From Nemertoderma westbladi (Eukaryota > Xenacoelomorpha > Nemertodermatida > Nemertodermatidae), in NCBI GenBank assembly GCA_032718475.1, contig JAUCBJ010000912.1:1-64000 (forward strand): a DNA stretch of 64,000 bases. The letters run 5' to 3'. A model generated the notes under the pieces. That model was given only the letters and a program-made list of their open reading frames with translations. It searched no databases and was not told the DNA's origin. Within the stretch, counting starts at the first letter, position 1. The number at the start of each line of letters is the position of its first letter. This document shows, piece by piece, positions 55,261 through 64,000 of this stretch. The translations under genes and the position numbers were made by a program.

Positions 55261-57320
55261 AAAAGGCTACTACAGTAGGGTGAGTGAGGGAGACTTGACT
55301 TTCGGGGAGACTTGATTTTTTTGAATAACTCAAAAACTATTGTAAATTGTTTGACAATACCGCACAAAAATGTGTAAAATACGTGAAGGCTACAGCCGCG
55401 CAACAATGTTTTATTACCTTTTAGTTATTATTTTTGTTTTATTGTCAATAAACGTTTTCTAGGTTCAAAAGTAAATTTTTGCCCTTTACAACGAATGGAA
55501 ATTCGCATCCTTATTTTACGTAATATATGTTAATATGTTAATTGTAATTCACAACATGTGTTGACTAATTCTTGCACTATCCTGCCATATATTGTTTTCC
55601 AGTTTCGGTTCAGCCGTTTTGAAATTAAATCAATTAATATAAAAAAAGCCCATGTGGGGAGACATGACGCCCGAGTGTGAGGGAGACTTGAATCCTTCAA
55701 TGCTGACGTCTACCTAGAGATACACCCACGTTGAGAACCATTACACGTTTACACCAGAGCACTCCAACTAGTTGAGGGTCCGCTAATTATACCGCTAAAC
55801 AAATGCTCACCTAGACTTTGTGCCCGGCACGCACGCCTTTTAATGTAAGTGAGAAGCGAGCCGACATTTTTTAAAACTTGGTGGGATAAATATTTCTCCA
55901 TTTGACGCAACACCACCGCGGCCGCTATGAGGGAGGTGAATACCGCGGCCGCTCCTAAAGCCGCAGGCCATCGCTAACTATATAGGTTAACTTGGGATTC
56001 TGGGGGACTTTTCGATGAAGGAACTGACGAATTTTTTTTATTTTCGCACCAGGGGTGCGGCTCGGAATTCTAAGATATTAGCAACTCTAACATTAGCAAA
56101 TCGATCCCCTCGACAGACACGGCGGACAAAAAACCGTCATTTTTTCGACTTTTTTAAAATTTTTTTGAAAGGCGCTCTACAGTGGCTCGAAAAAACCCTA
56201 GGTTATTGCTTAGCCGACGCCGGGATACGATAGAAGGGATTAATTGGTGAATTCGTTTTTTTTTTCAAAAAAGATTACCACGCCTTTTTCCCGAAATTGT
56301 CCGTCAAAGTTGAAAAAACGGACAAAATGACTTTGCAGGATCCGCTATAACTCGGCTAATATTAATCGTACGGGGACGAAAGTAACGCCGTTGTAAAGGG
56401 GAAGAGTGGTACTACCTTCGTATCGAATGGGGGTAAGATATTTATTAAAATTTCGGGTGGAAAAAGGGGCCGTAAATTTGTACGTTTTTGTCCGTCTTTT
56501 TTGGAACACTTATTTCCGAAATGTTTAATTCGACAACGCGGGTAGGAATCCACTAATTCTTTTATGAAACTCGTAGAAGACCATTGGGGCTACGTTCCTA
56601 TCGAATGGGGGTACAAAAAATATGTCGGCAATAGGGGCCAAAAAGGGCCAGAATTTGTAAAGTAGTTTTTATCGAATATTTTTTTATTTTTAACTTTAGT
56701 TGGTTAAGGTACATTCTATGCGGTCAATATCGATACGGGGAATTCAAATATGCTATCGGTTTTGCTCCAAGGATGATATTAAAAAAATGAGGGCCAAAAT
56801 TATAATTTCGCGCTTCAAACTCGCTTCGCGGGAAATCGTCTAGCTCGAAAACTACTTAACTTACGGGAGATTTGTTTACACAGACTTATATTGCGTTAAA
56901 TTATCTATCTAACAGCGTTAATTACAGCGCCGGAGGTATTATAAAACTGGAGCGGCAGACGATCGTGTGAAATATAATATTTATAAAAAGGGACGAAAAA
57001 TTTTTTTTTTTTAACAAATCGCTACTCCATTATAATTTAGCGTATAGCGCCAAAAATACCTGTAAAAAGTGTCAAATTAACTCCGCTATCTTTTATCTTA
57101 ACATATATAATTAAAATTACGAATTTTAAGGGTCGAAAAATATCGCGTTATTTTGGCCCTTTTTTTTAATTTTTTTGGGGCCAAAAATATCCCCTTCTCA
57201 AAAGATTAAGAAAAAAATTACGGCAAAGAATATATACCAATTTTATTGAATTTGGACCACCAGAACCGAAGTTAGAGCGATTTTAGTGAAAAAATAAAAG
57301 TAATTTTTTTGCAAAAAATT
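55260..57320. other. Low-coding intron block with unusual base usage
   Basis: The segment 55840-57200 is rich in CG dinucleotides and in GGGGCCAAAAA/TTTTTCGAC words in contrast to its surroundings. CACCGCGGCCGCTATGAGG and TACCGCGGCCGCTCC are direct copies at about 55912 and 55942. Two GAGGGAGACTTGA words lie at 55288 and 55679. No frame shows a protein family; it looks like a decayed foreign or repetitive insert. Confidence 0.4.
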
Positions 57321-57327
57321 AAGAATG

Positions 57328-57401
57328 GTCAATATTGGATTTCGAACCCGCGAACTTAGGTTTCATTAACGTTATTGATAACAACTAGACTATGTGATCA
57401 A
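57328..57401 (-). pseudogene. tRNA-like sequence (SINE head or tRNA pseudogene)
   Basis: The minus strand has TAGTCTAGTTGTTA (A-box-like) and GGGTTCGAAATCC (B box with one inserted A), about 35 bases apart. The stem partners are poor. A host tRNA is unlikely. Confidence 0.5.
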
Positions 57402-59170
57402 GTGAATTTGAAATTTTCGAGTGACTATTTTTAAACATCAATAACTTCGGTTCTACTGGGCCGTTTGATCTGAAACTTTTTTCATTGGATAGAGGATAGA
57501 TTGTAGTGTGTGAAATAGGAAACAACTTGGGAAAAGACTTATGTGCACTTTGTGCAAAATGCACTTAAATAGTGAACATTTTTTCAATATTTCAAACACT
57601 ATTATTATTTTTTGGATTAAAATATAGTTTGGAATGATTTCTAACTATAATCGTAACATTTGTTTAACTTTTTATGTCTATAAAGTGACTTAAAATGTCC
57701 ATGAATATGGTCCAAAATCGCAAATATCGAGATTTATTAAATTGGATTTTTGACACTTTTAGCGACTGACACTTGATCATATACAATCGTAGATCGGTAG
57801 AGGATAAACATAAGTTTGTTAAATAAGAGCCACCATTACGATCTGCTAAAGTGCACTTGTACAAATAAGTGTGCAAAAGTGCAAATTTTTAAATAAGGTC
57901 AAATTATATAGTATTGGGTTCTTTTCTTTGCAGATACTTTATTTTCATATTAATATGTTGTTTAGACCTTACTGAGCGCATTAGGGGAATGTGTACAAAT
58001 AACCGGCCCTTATGAGGCTTCGATTGGGTAAATTAATAAAACATAAGGTTGTATAGTATAATATTCTAAAAACCAGTGTGATATGCACTTTAAATAATAA
58101 ATAGAGATCAAATAAGAAATGGACCACACAATTAAAAACTCGCACAATTTTGTACTTATTATATCGCTTCAAATTAATTCAACAGTGGATATTTGTGGGA
58201 AGGGGGAAGTTACAGTGTGCATTCGGGGGAAGTTTGGTGAACTGCATTTATGCAGTGAATCCAAACTTCCCCCTTTGATATATCATATACTTAAGACATG
58301 CTAGGGTGACGGGGAAATATTTGTTACTGTCACACTTTGCTTCCATTTATCCTATCCTTTATTATTACCCCAGTCAGATAAGAGATAATAAATCAGTAAA
58401 AACCAAACTAAACTGTCTTTCATGCAAACAAATTTCTAACTAAAGACGGGTGAATGACCATGACCATGGAAATAATTTTAAATATAATCGTATATCAACT
58501 ATTTGGGGAGGCTTCCAAACCCGAAAACAACTATTTCGTTACATATAATATAGTAAATAACGTTGTATGTTCTTCTTCCTCTCATAATAAAATATAAATG
58601 AAATATCTCAGATCGCTATGCCCTGTAACATTTCACAACCAAAATATTTAAGTGTGAAAAGTGTAGGCCTACCACACACCGCCCAAACAACCGCAAACGC
58701 ATAGCCAACAAATTTAACAAAAGGTTACATACATGTTGGGTTCATGACAAGATGAGTGAAAATTGATCGCGTAATATAAAGTAAAAAATTAAGAGACGGG
58801 CTGGCTCTCCTCCACTTTCTTACCCAATGGATATGTTGTTGTAATAATCTAATATTGGGGCGGTTTTCTCTCGTTTATACTTTTTTGTGATATAAAATGG
58901 AAGTTAGGTGCATTACTGCACATTATACTATAAATAATTAGTAAATGTAACCATTAATAGTCTCCAGAGGCCTCACTCGAACGCAACTTGCATAAGAAAG
59001 CAAACCAAAACAATAAACAAATTAGTAACTATGATGAATACAGGGACGACCTTGCACATTAAATATCACATAACCAAATTATGAATACAATTATGACACG
59101 TAGCTACATTCTTACATGGGCTTATTACTGTGGGACTATAGGAATAATTTTAATTCATGCAGTATGATTA
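57402..59170. other. AT-rich intron, one strong hairpin
   Basis: Weakly repetitive sequence with GTGCACTT words (57540-57880). 58225-58273 is a perfect-armed hairpin (GGGGGAAGTTTGG ... CCAAACTTCCCCC). No gene recognised. Confidence 0.4.
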
Positions 59171-59333
59171 TTATAATTTATTATAATAATTGCAGTTTTG
59201 CCAATAATGCCGAAAGCCTATCGATAGGCAAATAACTTTTATCGATTTTTCGAAATCGAAGGGAGTATGGAATATCCTTAACACAATGGGGAGGCCTACT
59301 ATACTATAAGCATATCGGTAGTCAAATACCGGT

Positions 59334-59868
59334 AGGCGGCTGGCCACAGGAGTGCCGGGCCCTACCGGTGTCTCGGCGGCTGGCCACAGGAGTGCCGGGC
59401 CCTGCCGGTGTCTCGGCGGCTGGCCACAGGAGTGCCGGGCCCTGCCGGTGTCTCTAGTCTCCTCGCGGCTGGCCACAGGAGTGCCGGGCCCTACCGGTGT
59501 CTCGGCGGCTGGCCACAGGAGTTCCGGGCCCTGCCGGTGTCTCGGCGGCTGGCCAAAGGAGTGCCGGGCCCTGCCGGTGTCTCGGCGGCTGGCCACAGGA
59601 GTGCCGGGCCCTGCCGGTGTCTCTAGTCTCCTCGCGGCTGGCCACAGGAGTGCCGGGCCCTGCCGGTGTCTCGGCGGCTGGCCACAGGAGTGCCGGGCCC
59701 TGCCGGTGTCTCGGCGGCTGGCCACAGGAGTGCCGGGCCCTGCCGGTGTCTCTAGTCTCCTCGCGGCTGGCCACAGGAGTGCCGGGCCCTGCCGGTGTCT
59801 CTAGTCTCCTCGCGGCTGGCCACAGGAGTGCCGGGCCCTGCCGGTGTCTCTAGTCTCCTCATCCACTA
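59334..59868 (+). repeat. 40/49-bp GC-rich minisatellite
   Basis: Thirteen units of GGCTGGCCACAGGAGTGCCG, GGCCCTGCCGGTGTCTC, joined either by GGC (40 bases) or by TAGTCTCCTCGC (49 bases). It is far richer in GC than its flanks. Frames on both strands are artefacts. Confidence 0.95.
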
Positions 59869-60325
59869 TTTGAGACGACGCTGTAGTTTTGATTGGGTCT
59901 TAAATATACCTTTTCTACACTTTTTAATTTTTAATTCAATTAAATTTAATTCAATTTTTAATTTTGAACAATGATTAACATAATTAGTTACATTTGTAAT
60001 ATCAATAATATCCCATTTGCCAAAACCCAACATCACCCTGTATACAAGACAGGTGAGTCTGCCATGCCGAACACTGCGATACCTGTAGATTTCAGTATGC
60101 ATAATATTGTGCTATGGCAGCCGGCTGCTATGGCAACTGGCTGATGAGAGGAAAGTGGTGGTCAGCCATTGACATTCTTGAAACTTTCTGCTAAAGATAT
60201 TTATAAAAACATTTTAGAAGACTTTTAATTATTTACCAACTACTTCTACTATTGTATTAGCTGTAATATTATTATTCATATAATATATACGGTAACTAAC
60301 ACATATGGAACATCTTCTTATTTAC

Positions 60326-61051
60326 CTCTATTTGTTGTTTACTTATGTCGTTTAAACCATCTGCTATCGATATAAACATGACTTGGGATGTTTTTCCCGG
60401 TCTGTTTTGTTTCCCAAAAAGTGAACTGCCGATCACACAGAACATTCGAACCATAATATCTCCTAAATTCTCATCAACGTCGGGGAGTTTTACCGAAGGA
60501 ATTTTAAAACTAATTGCATCTGAGTCATAAGTTTCTAATAGTGGTATCTCTTTAGTAGCAAAATCTGCTGCACTCCTTTTAATCACATAGGCTGCACTTG
60601 CGTAATTACCATCTTCGCCTTTAATTCCTTCTGCCATTGGAGTCATCACCGCCTGTAATATCAGAGGCGTCATAAAGAATATGGTATTCTCGAGAAGATG
60701 AGAACCTGCAGTGTTGTTATGTTGGGGATGGTTTTTGTACGCATCTAATGTATCCACGATATTTAGAATGTATTTGAAGGTCTCTGATGTTATTTTCTCT
60801 GGTGTTTTATCACTAGCTATCTCAGGGAAGTGTTCTTGGTAACCCGTGTGTTTAGTGTAATTCTCTGAGACTTCGATTATGGCTTGTTTACCACCTGCGA
60901 GGGCAATAAAGACCTCACTGCAGAGGCGATAGTCGGTTTCGGTAAGTTTTCGCGAATCGCCTTCTTGGTTGAATAACTTGGAATCCATTAGTGTGGCGTT
61001 CACTTGCGATACGTAAAATTCAACTTGTTTTTCGTTTAAATCGTTGAAAGA
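60326..61051 (-). CDS. Receptor exon: GAIN-like domain
   Basis: 726 bases, 242 codons, phase 0 at both ends (acceptor TTTATTTCAG, donor GAG/GTAAAT). The first 130 residues are helical (LNEKQVEFYVSQVNATLMDS; ETDYRLCSEVFIALAGG; TFKYILNIVDTLDAYKN), like GAIN subdomain A. The rest looks beta-rich: SAAYVIKRSAADFATKEIPL, SDAISFKIPSVKLPD, IMVRMFCVIGSSLFG and SQVMFISIADG, which follow the I.IP and (v)..lf...... vis..v pattern of GAIN subdomain B. It leads straight into the GPS exon. N-glycosylation sites are NAT, NYT and NNT. Family identity rests on pattern and context, not on strong motifs. Confidence 0.8.
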
Positions 61052-61150
61052 CTGAAATAAAAAATTATTGAAACAAATTTAATCAAATAAGGTCAACAAC
61101 ATTGAATTAATGGTGACGAATTTAGTAATGCCAAGGGAAAAAAAACGTAC

Positions 61151-61609
61151 CAAATTATATACAGCATGCTGTAATGTGGCTGTAGTTTCCGCACGCCAAC
61201 CGCACGCCGCGTTCCAAACGAACCCATCCCATTTCGCGTCCTCCGTTGTGGTATTGAGGCCGCAGTGGCGGATTGCGTAGGCCGTGGCCCATTCATCGTA
61301 CAACGAACCGTGGTGGCACGCGCTGTAACCGTAGCTGTTTACCTCCGTGTAGGTCCAATTGAGAATTCCTTTTTCGGTGTCGGCCGTCGCCTCATTTTGA
61401 CACAAATCGTGAACGCGGCACGCTGGCGGCGGATTCTCGGGGTAGAAAGGTCCAGTTGTGTATCTCATTTTGTCTACGAAAAAGGTTCTCGCTTTGTCTA
61501 CCGAGTAGGTAACTGATAGATTATGTGGTTGTGGAACTGGTAGTTGAGAAAATGCAACGGATACAATGAGCAGTCCAATTAACAGTGGGAAATGTAAAGC
61601 CACTGCCAT
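61151..61609 (-). CDS. Receptor exon 1: signal peptide and HRM-like domain
   Basis: It starts at ATG 61609; 153 codons, phase 0, donor TTG/GTACGT. Residues 1-21 (MAVALHFPLLIGLLIVSVAF) form a clear signal peptide. After about residue 60 there is a cysteine pattern, CRVHDLCQNEA ... LNWTYTEVNSYGYSACHHGS ... AIRHCGLN ... WDGFVWNAACGW, which fits a hormone-receptor (HRM) domain: W and G-x-x-A-x-x-C, then R-x-C, then W......C. N-glycosylation sites are NLS, NWT and NTT. The frame stays open 23 codons past the donor, but codon phase and the next exon support splicing. Confidence 0.85.
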
Positions 61610-62450
61610 CTTAATAGCAGATAATATAAGAATAATAATTTATTGTTAAATTTAAATGAAATTAGCATGACAAACTCTAACTCCAGTGAATAATATAATA
61701 GAAGTTTTAGGAGCAGAAATACTGCGTTAGATCAACCAATGGCATTACAGTTTGAAGTTGGAATATTTCCTTTAATGTTGACTGACCTTCACTGTAATTT
61801 AAAATCGAAGCCCCTTTGTGTATTGAGTGCTGGAGTGGGTGTTATTATTCTAAGAAATAATAAATTATGCTCTCTTTATTCAATAAGTATTAATTACTTT
61901 TATTCCAAACTTTCAATACATTATTTAACGCCGTTAGTATATAGAACAAATTTTTATATAGGCCTAGGATTATTAAGCAGCTTATTGGAGAACATATCAA
62001 ATTACCGCTGTAATTCAAATGCGAAGTAATGTCGACTTTACAACACTTATAGAGACCACAACTTCTTCACATTGAAACATGAAACTGAAGCTTATTACAA
62101 TCGTTTTGCAATGTTACAATTTTCTTATTAAACACAAAACGCGAAACTAAACATTGGGCAAAGTAAACAAAAGTATATTTTGTATGTTAAAAAACACTGT
62201 TTGTAGGAAATGTATCTAAACGAAATAAAGTTAAATTTTGCAGAAAGCATGTCATTAGTCTGACCATATATGGGATTGATCCATTAATGTGATGGTGGAC
62301 TATTCATTAGTCTGACCGGTATACGATACGATATGGGATTGATGAGTTTATATATCTTTCAGTTTTAGCCATTGGTAACGTGAGTTCCATTTGGTTTCTA
62401 CTTTCAGATCGCAATCGAGGTAGTTGGAGTCACAGACACTTAGTACTAGC
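61610..62450. other. Upstream flank of the receptor gene
   Basis: It holds the presumed promoter and any 5' UTR exon of the receptor. No TATA box close to the ATG is convincing. TCATTAGTCTGACC occurs twice (62252, 62306) in a short direct repeat. No other gene is seen. Confidence 0.4.
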
Positions 62451-62454
62451 TAGC

Positions 62455-62857
62455 TAGGATCGGCATGCTGCATTGCAGCTGCATTTTTAAGAATGCTGTG
62501 CCGGCTTGTCAACAAAATCGCACCGCCACAACTCCCTATCACCCATGACATTTGCTAGATCATCCGCATCTTTAAGGCCAGTGTCCTTTAAGATGCGTCT
62601 CAAGAAAGTCATGGGCTGTCCACCATGCTTATTCACTCCATGAGGCTGCCAAAGTACAAGATTATGCACTGGCTGGTCCTCACGGCGAAAGCAATGTCCT
62701 GCAAAGCGGAGGCGATTTTGTTCTAGTGTCAAGCTTGGGGGAACCAATGAGACACCTCCAATGTTATATAGTGTCTGGTTAGAGATGTGTGCATTGTACT
62801 TGACACAATGCACACATCTCTAACCAGACACTATATAACATTGGAGGTGTCTCATTG
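62455..62857 (-). mobile_element. LINE-A 3' fragment with 5' snap-back
   Basis: The minus strand encodes the LINE-A C-terminus (HCVKYNAHISNQTLYNIGGV to KPAQHS, 62487-62813) and its tail (CTAGCTAGCTAG at 62445-62457). The 5' end folds back: 62745-62797 and 62805-62857 are perfect 53-base inverted copies around ACTTGAC. This is a short 5'-inverted insertion. Confidence 0.92.
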
Positions 62858-62898
62858 CCACTACAGTAAGTATCTGTGGTGTAGTCTGTAGTGTATCT

Positions 62899-64000
62899 GT
62901 GGGACCAATGCATTCCGAACGACTGATGATGGCTGATGATGCACTGATCACTCACCGAGATCCGAAGATCACGAAGGCAGCCGATATTCGCCGCCTTATC
63001 AGCCGCAGGGTGGTGATGTGGCGCTCTGGCGAGATAGACGCTCTGTTACAGGAGGCTGAGAGCGGCTCCTCTCTGCGTTCTTTAGGGAGGCGCAGTGGAA
63101 CTCAGCCCTCAGATAAGGATATCGGCCACACTGTCTGAGTGTTCACGAGGCTCATGCTAGAGGGCAAGGTTAGGAGTGTGGTCCATTGGGTGACGGGACG
63201 TGATTCAGGAGTTCTGGAACTAGAAGCGGACATCGAGGTTGGTCAGCGTAGGGTCAAGGTCCTCGATATTCTACAGGACAAACATCCTGCGGCGGCTCCT
63301 CCCAACTCGGACTCAACCATCCATTGTAGCGAGCTGCCACTCAAAGCCGACGTCGACGTGACTGTGGCACACATTGAGGATGTCGCTCGGTGGCTACACG
63401 GTGGGAGTGGGCCCGATGGCAGCGACTCAATGCGCTGGCGGGATTACCTGCTCCGCTGCGGCACCCCCAGCGAGCGACTTCATGATACTGTGGCTGCATT
63501 CACCCGCACACTAGCGAACGTTGTCGTCCCATGGGAGTCGGTCCGTGCCCTGATATCTGGCCGACTTATTGCGCTGGATAAGTGTCCGGGTGTGCGGCCT
63601 ATCGGAATCGGGGAGTGTATCCGCCGGAAAATGGCCCGGGCAATGGCCGTGATCACAGGGGATAACGTCACCATCACGTGTGGTGCCGAACAGCTGTCCG
63701 CAGGGACCTTAGCCGGAGTTGAGGCGGCGATACACTCGATGTCGTCACTCTTCGAGGACAACGCCGACTCGGGTTGGGGCGTGCTATTGGTGGACGCGGC
63801 AAATGCGTTCAACTCACTCAACCAGGTGGCCGCGTTGTGGAATGCGCGTCGCCTGTAGCCGCCTTGCTCCACATTCCTCCTCTATAATAGCTACCATGGT
63901 CACAGCATCCTTGTGATGAAGGGGGCGGATACCATCATATTCAGTGCTGAGGGCGTAACTCAGGGCGACCCACTGGCAATGCTCATGTACGCCACCGGAG
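62899..64000 (+). pseudogene. RT of the same unusual LINE lineage as 20.4-24.4 kb, runs off the edge
   Basis: One frame from 62899 to the window end, broken by TGA at 63136-63138 and TAG at 63856-63858 (likely TGG before). Landmarks: WLHGGSGPDGSDSMRWRDYL, LIALDKCPGVRPIGIGECIR, GTLAGVEAAIHSM, LLVDAANAFNSLNQVAALWN (motif A) and SAEGVTQGDPLAMLMYA (motif B) just before the edge. It is clearly homologous to the RT at 20577-24452 but much more GC-rich and only distantly alike, so it is a second family of the lineage. The segment before the RT has no Ulp1 domain in the window. Confidence 0.85.

Larger units (their letters stand above)
16651..61609 (-). other. Adhesion-type GPCR gene, whole span
   Basis: Exon coordinates from 5' to 3' on the minus strand: 61609-61151, 61051-60326, 54352-54218, a set of optional linker exons (44357-44265, 42591-42493, 40939-40808, 38545-38441, 37888-37799), 36010-35910, 35008-34801, 17733-17570, 17392-17125, 16787-16672. 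Most borders are canonical and reading phase is kept across each constitutive junction except the last. Domain order is signal peptide, HRM-like cysteine domain, GAIN-like region, GPS, seven TM helices: the plan of family B2 receptors, which couple extracellular adhesion to G proteins at the plasma membrane. Introns range from about 100 bases to more than 17 kb and hold most of the repeats and LINEs described here. The C-terminal tail beyond TM7 is short or not in the window. Confidence 0.85.

Noticed and set aside
59171-59853. Frames with RHSCGQPPRHRQGPALLWPA or its counterparts
   Set aside because: Translations of the 40/49-bp GC-rich minisatellite.
60141-60160. Another hammerhead-like CTGATGAG ... 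GAAA
   Set aside because: Only AG separates CTGATGAG from GAAA, leaving no stem II, and no cleavage triplet with stem I follows.

Overview
This window is eukaryotic and animal. It is AT-rich, its genes are split by spliceosomal introns with GT...AG borders, and much of it is transposable elements and tandem repeats. The mix of BEL/Pao, several LINE types, Merlin, a mariner-like MITE, tRNA-headed SINEs and a seven-transmembrane receptor fits a marine invertebrate. The frequent AGGCCTAC-type words make me lean to a deuterostome such as an echinoderm, but this is an impression and not a proof.

Host genes. (1) The main gene is on the minus strand and covers about 45 kb (61609 down to about 16651). 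It encodes an adhesion-class (family B2) GPCR: signal peptide and HRM-like cysteine domain (61151-61609), GAIN-like domain (60326-61051), degenerate GPS (54218-54352), TM1 (35910-36010), TM2-TM3 (34801-35008), TM4 (17570-17733), TM5-TM6 (17125-17392) and TM7 (16672-16787). Codon phase matches at each constitutive junction except TM6/TM7, which is off by one base. Between GPS and TM1 lie up to five small phase-0 exon candidates of 30-44 codons, two of them clearly homologous. This looks like a cassette of alternative linker exons beside the tethered-agonist region. (2) On the plus strand, 5840-6089 is the last coding exon of a mitochondrial ribosome recycling factor gene. (3) The first 291 bases are the open 3' end of an unidentified plus-strand gene.

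Mobile elements. A BEL/Pao pol 3' end lies at 2071-2808. LINE-A has a near full-length copy at 25254-29020 and truncated pieces at 7656-7858, 38585-38870, 38966-40390, 42760-43040 and 62455-62857. LINE-B is at 7517-9315 and 51602-53134. LINE-C, with an intact RT frame, is at 29586-31290 (minus). An unusual LINE at 20445-24452 (minus) carries an Ulp1-like cysteine protease, a zinc finger, RT and a restriction-like endonuclease tail; a relative of its RT runs off the right edge (62899-64000). A Merlin transposon has its 8-base target duplication (19001-20434). There is a TA-flanked MITE (43046-43274), a long-TIR element (32002-32989) and a hAT-like element (49999-51300). A tandem tRNA-headed repeat at 53135-53974 carries a hammerhead ribozyme in each monomer.

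Tandem repeats occupy about 15 kb: a perfect 4.4 kb pentanucleotide array (12218-16660), adjoining 26-bp and 56-bp arrays (44.55-50 kb), a 57/77-bp array (10.5-12.1 kb), a 14/15-bp array (3.4-4.65 kb), and 16-, 27-, about 40-, 51- and about 65-bp arrays. Most lie inside receptor introns or next to its 3' end, so the introns have grown by repeat insertion while the exons kept their frames.
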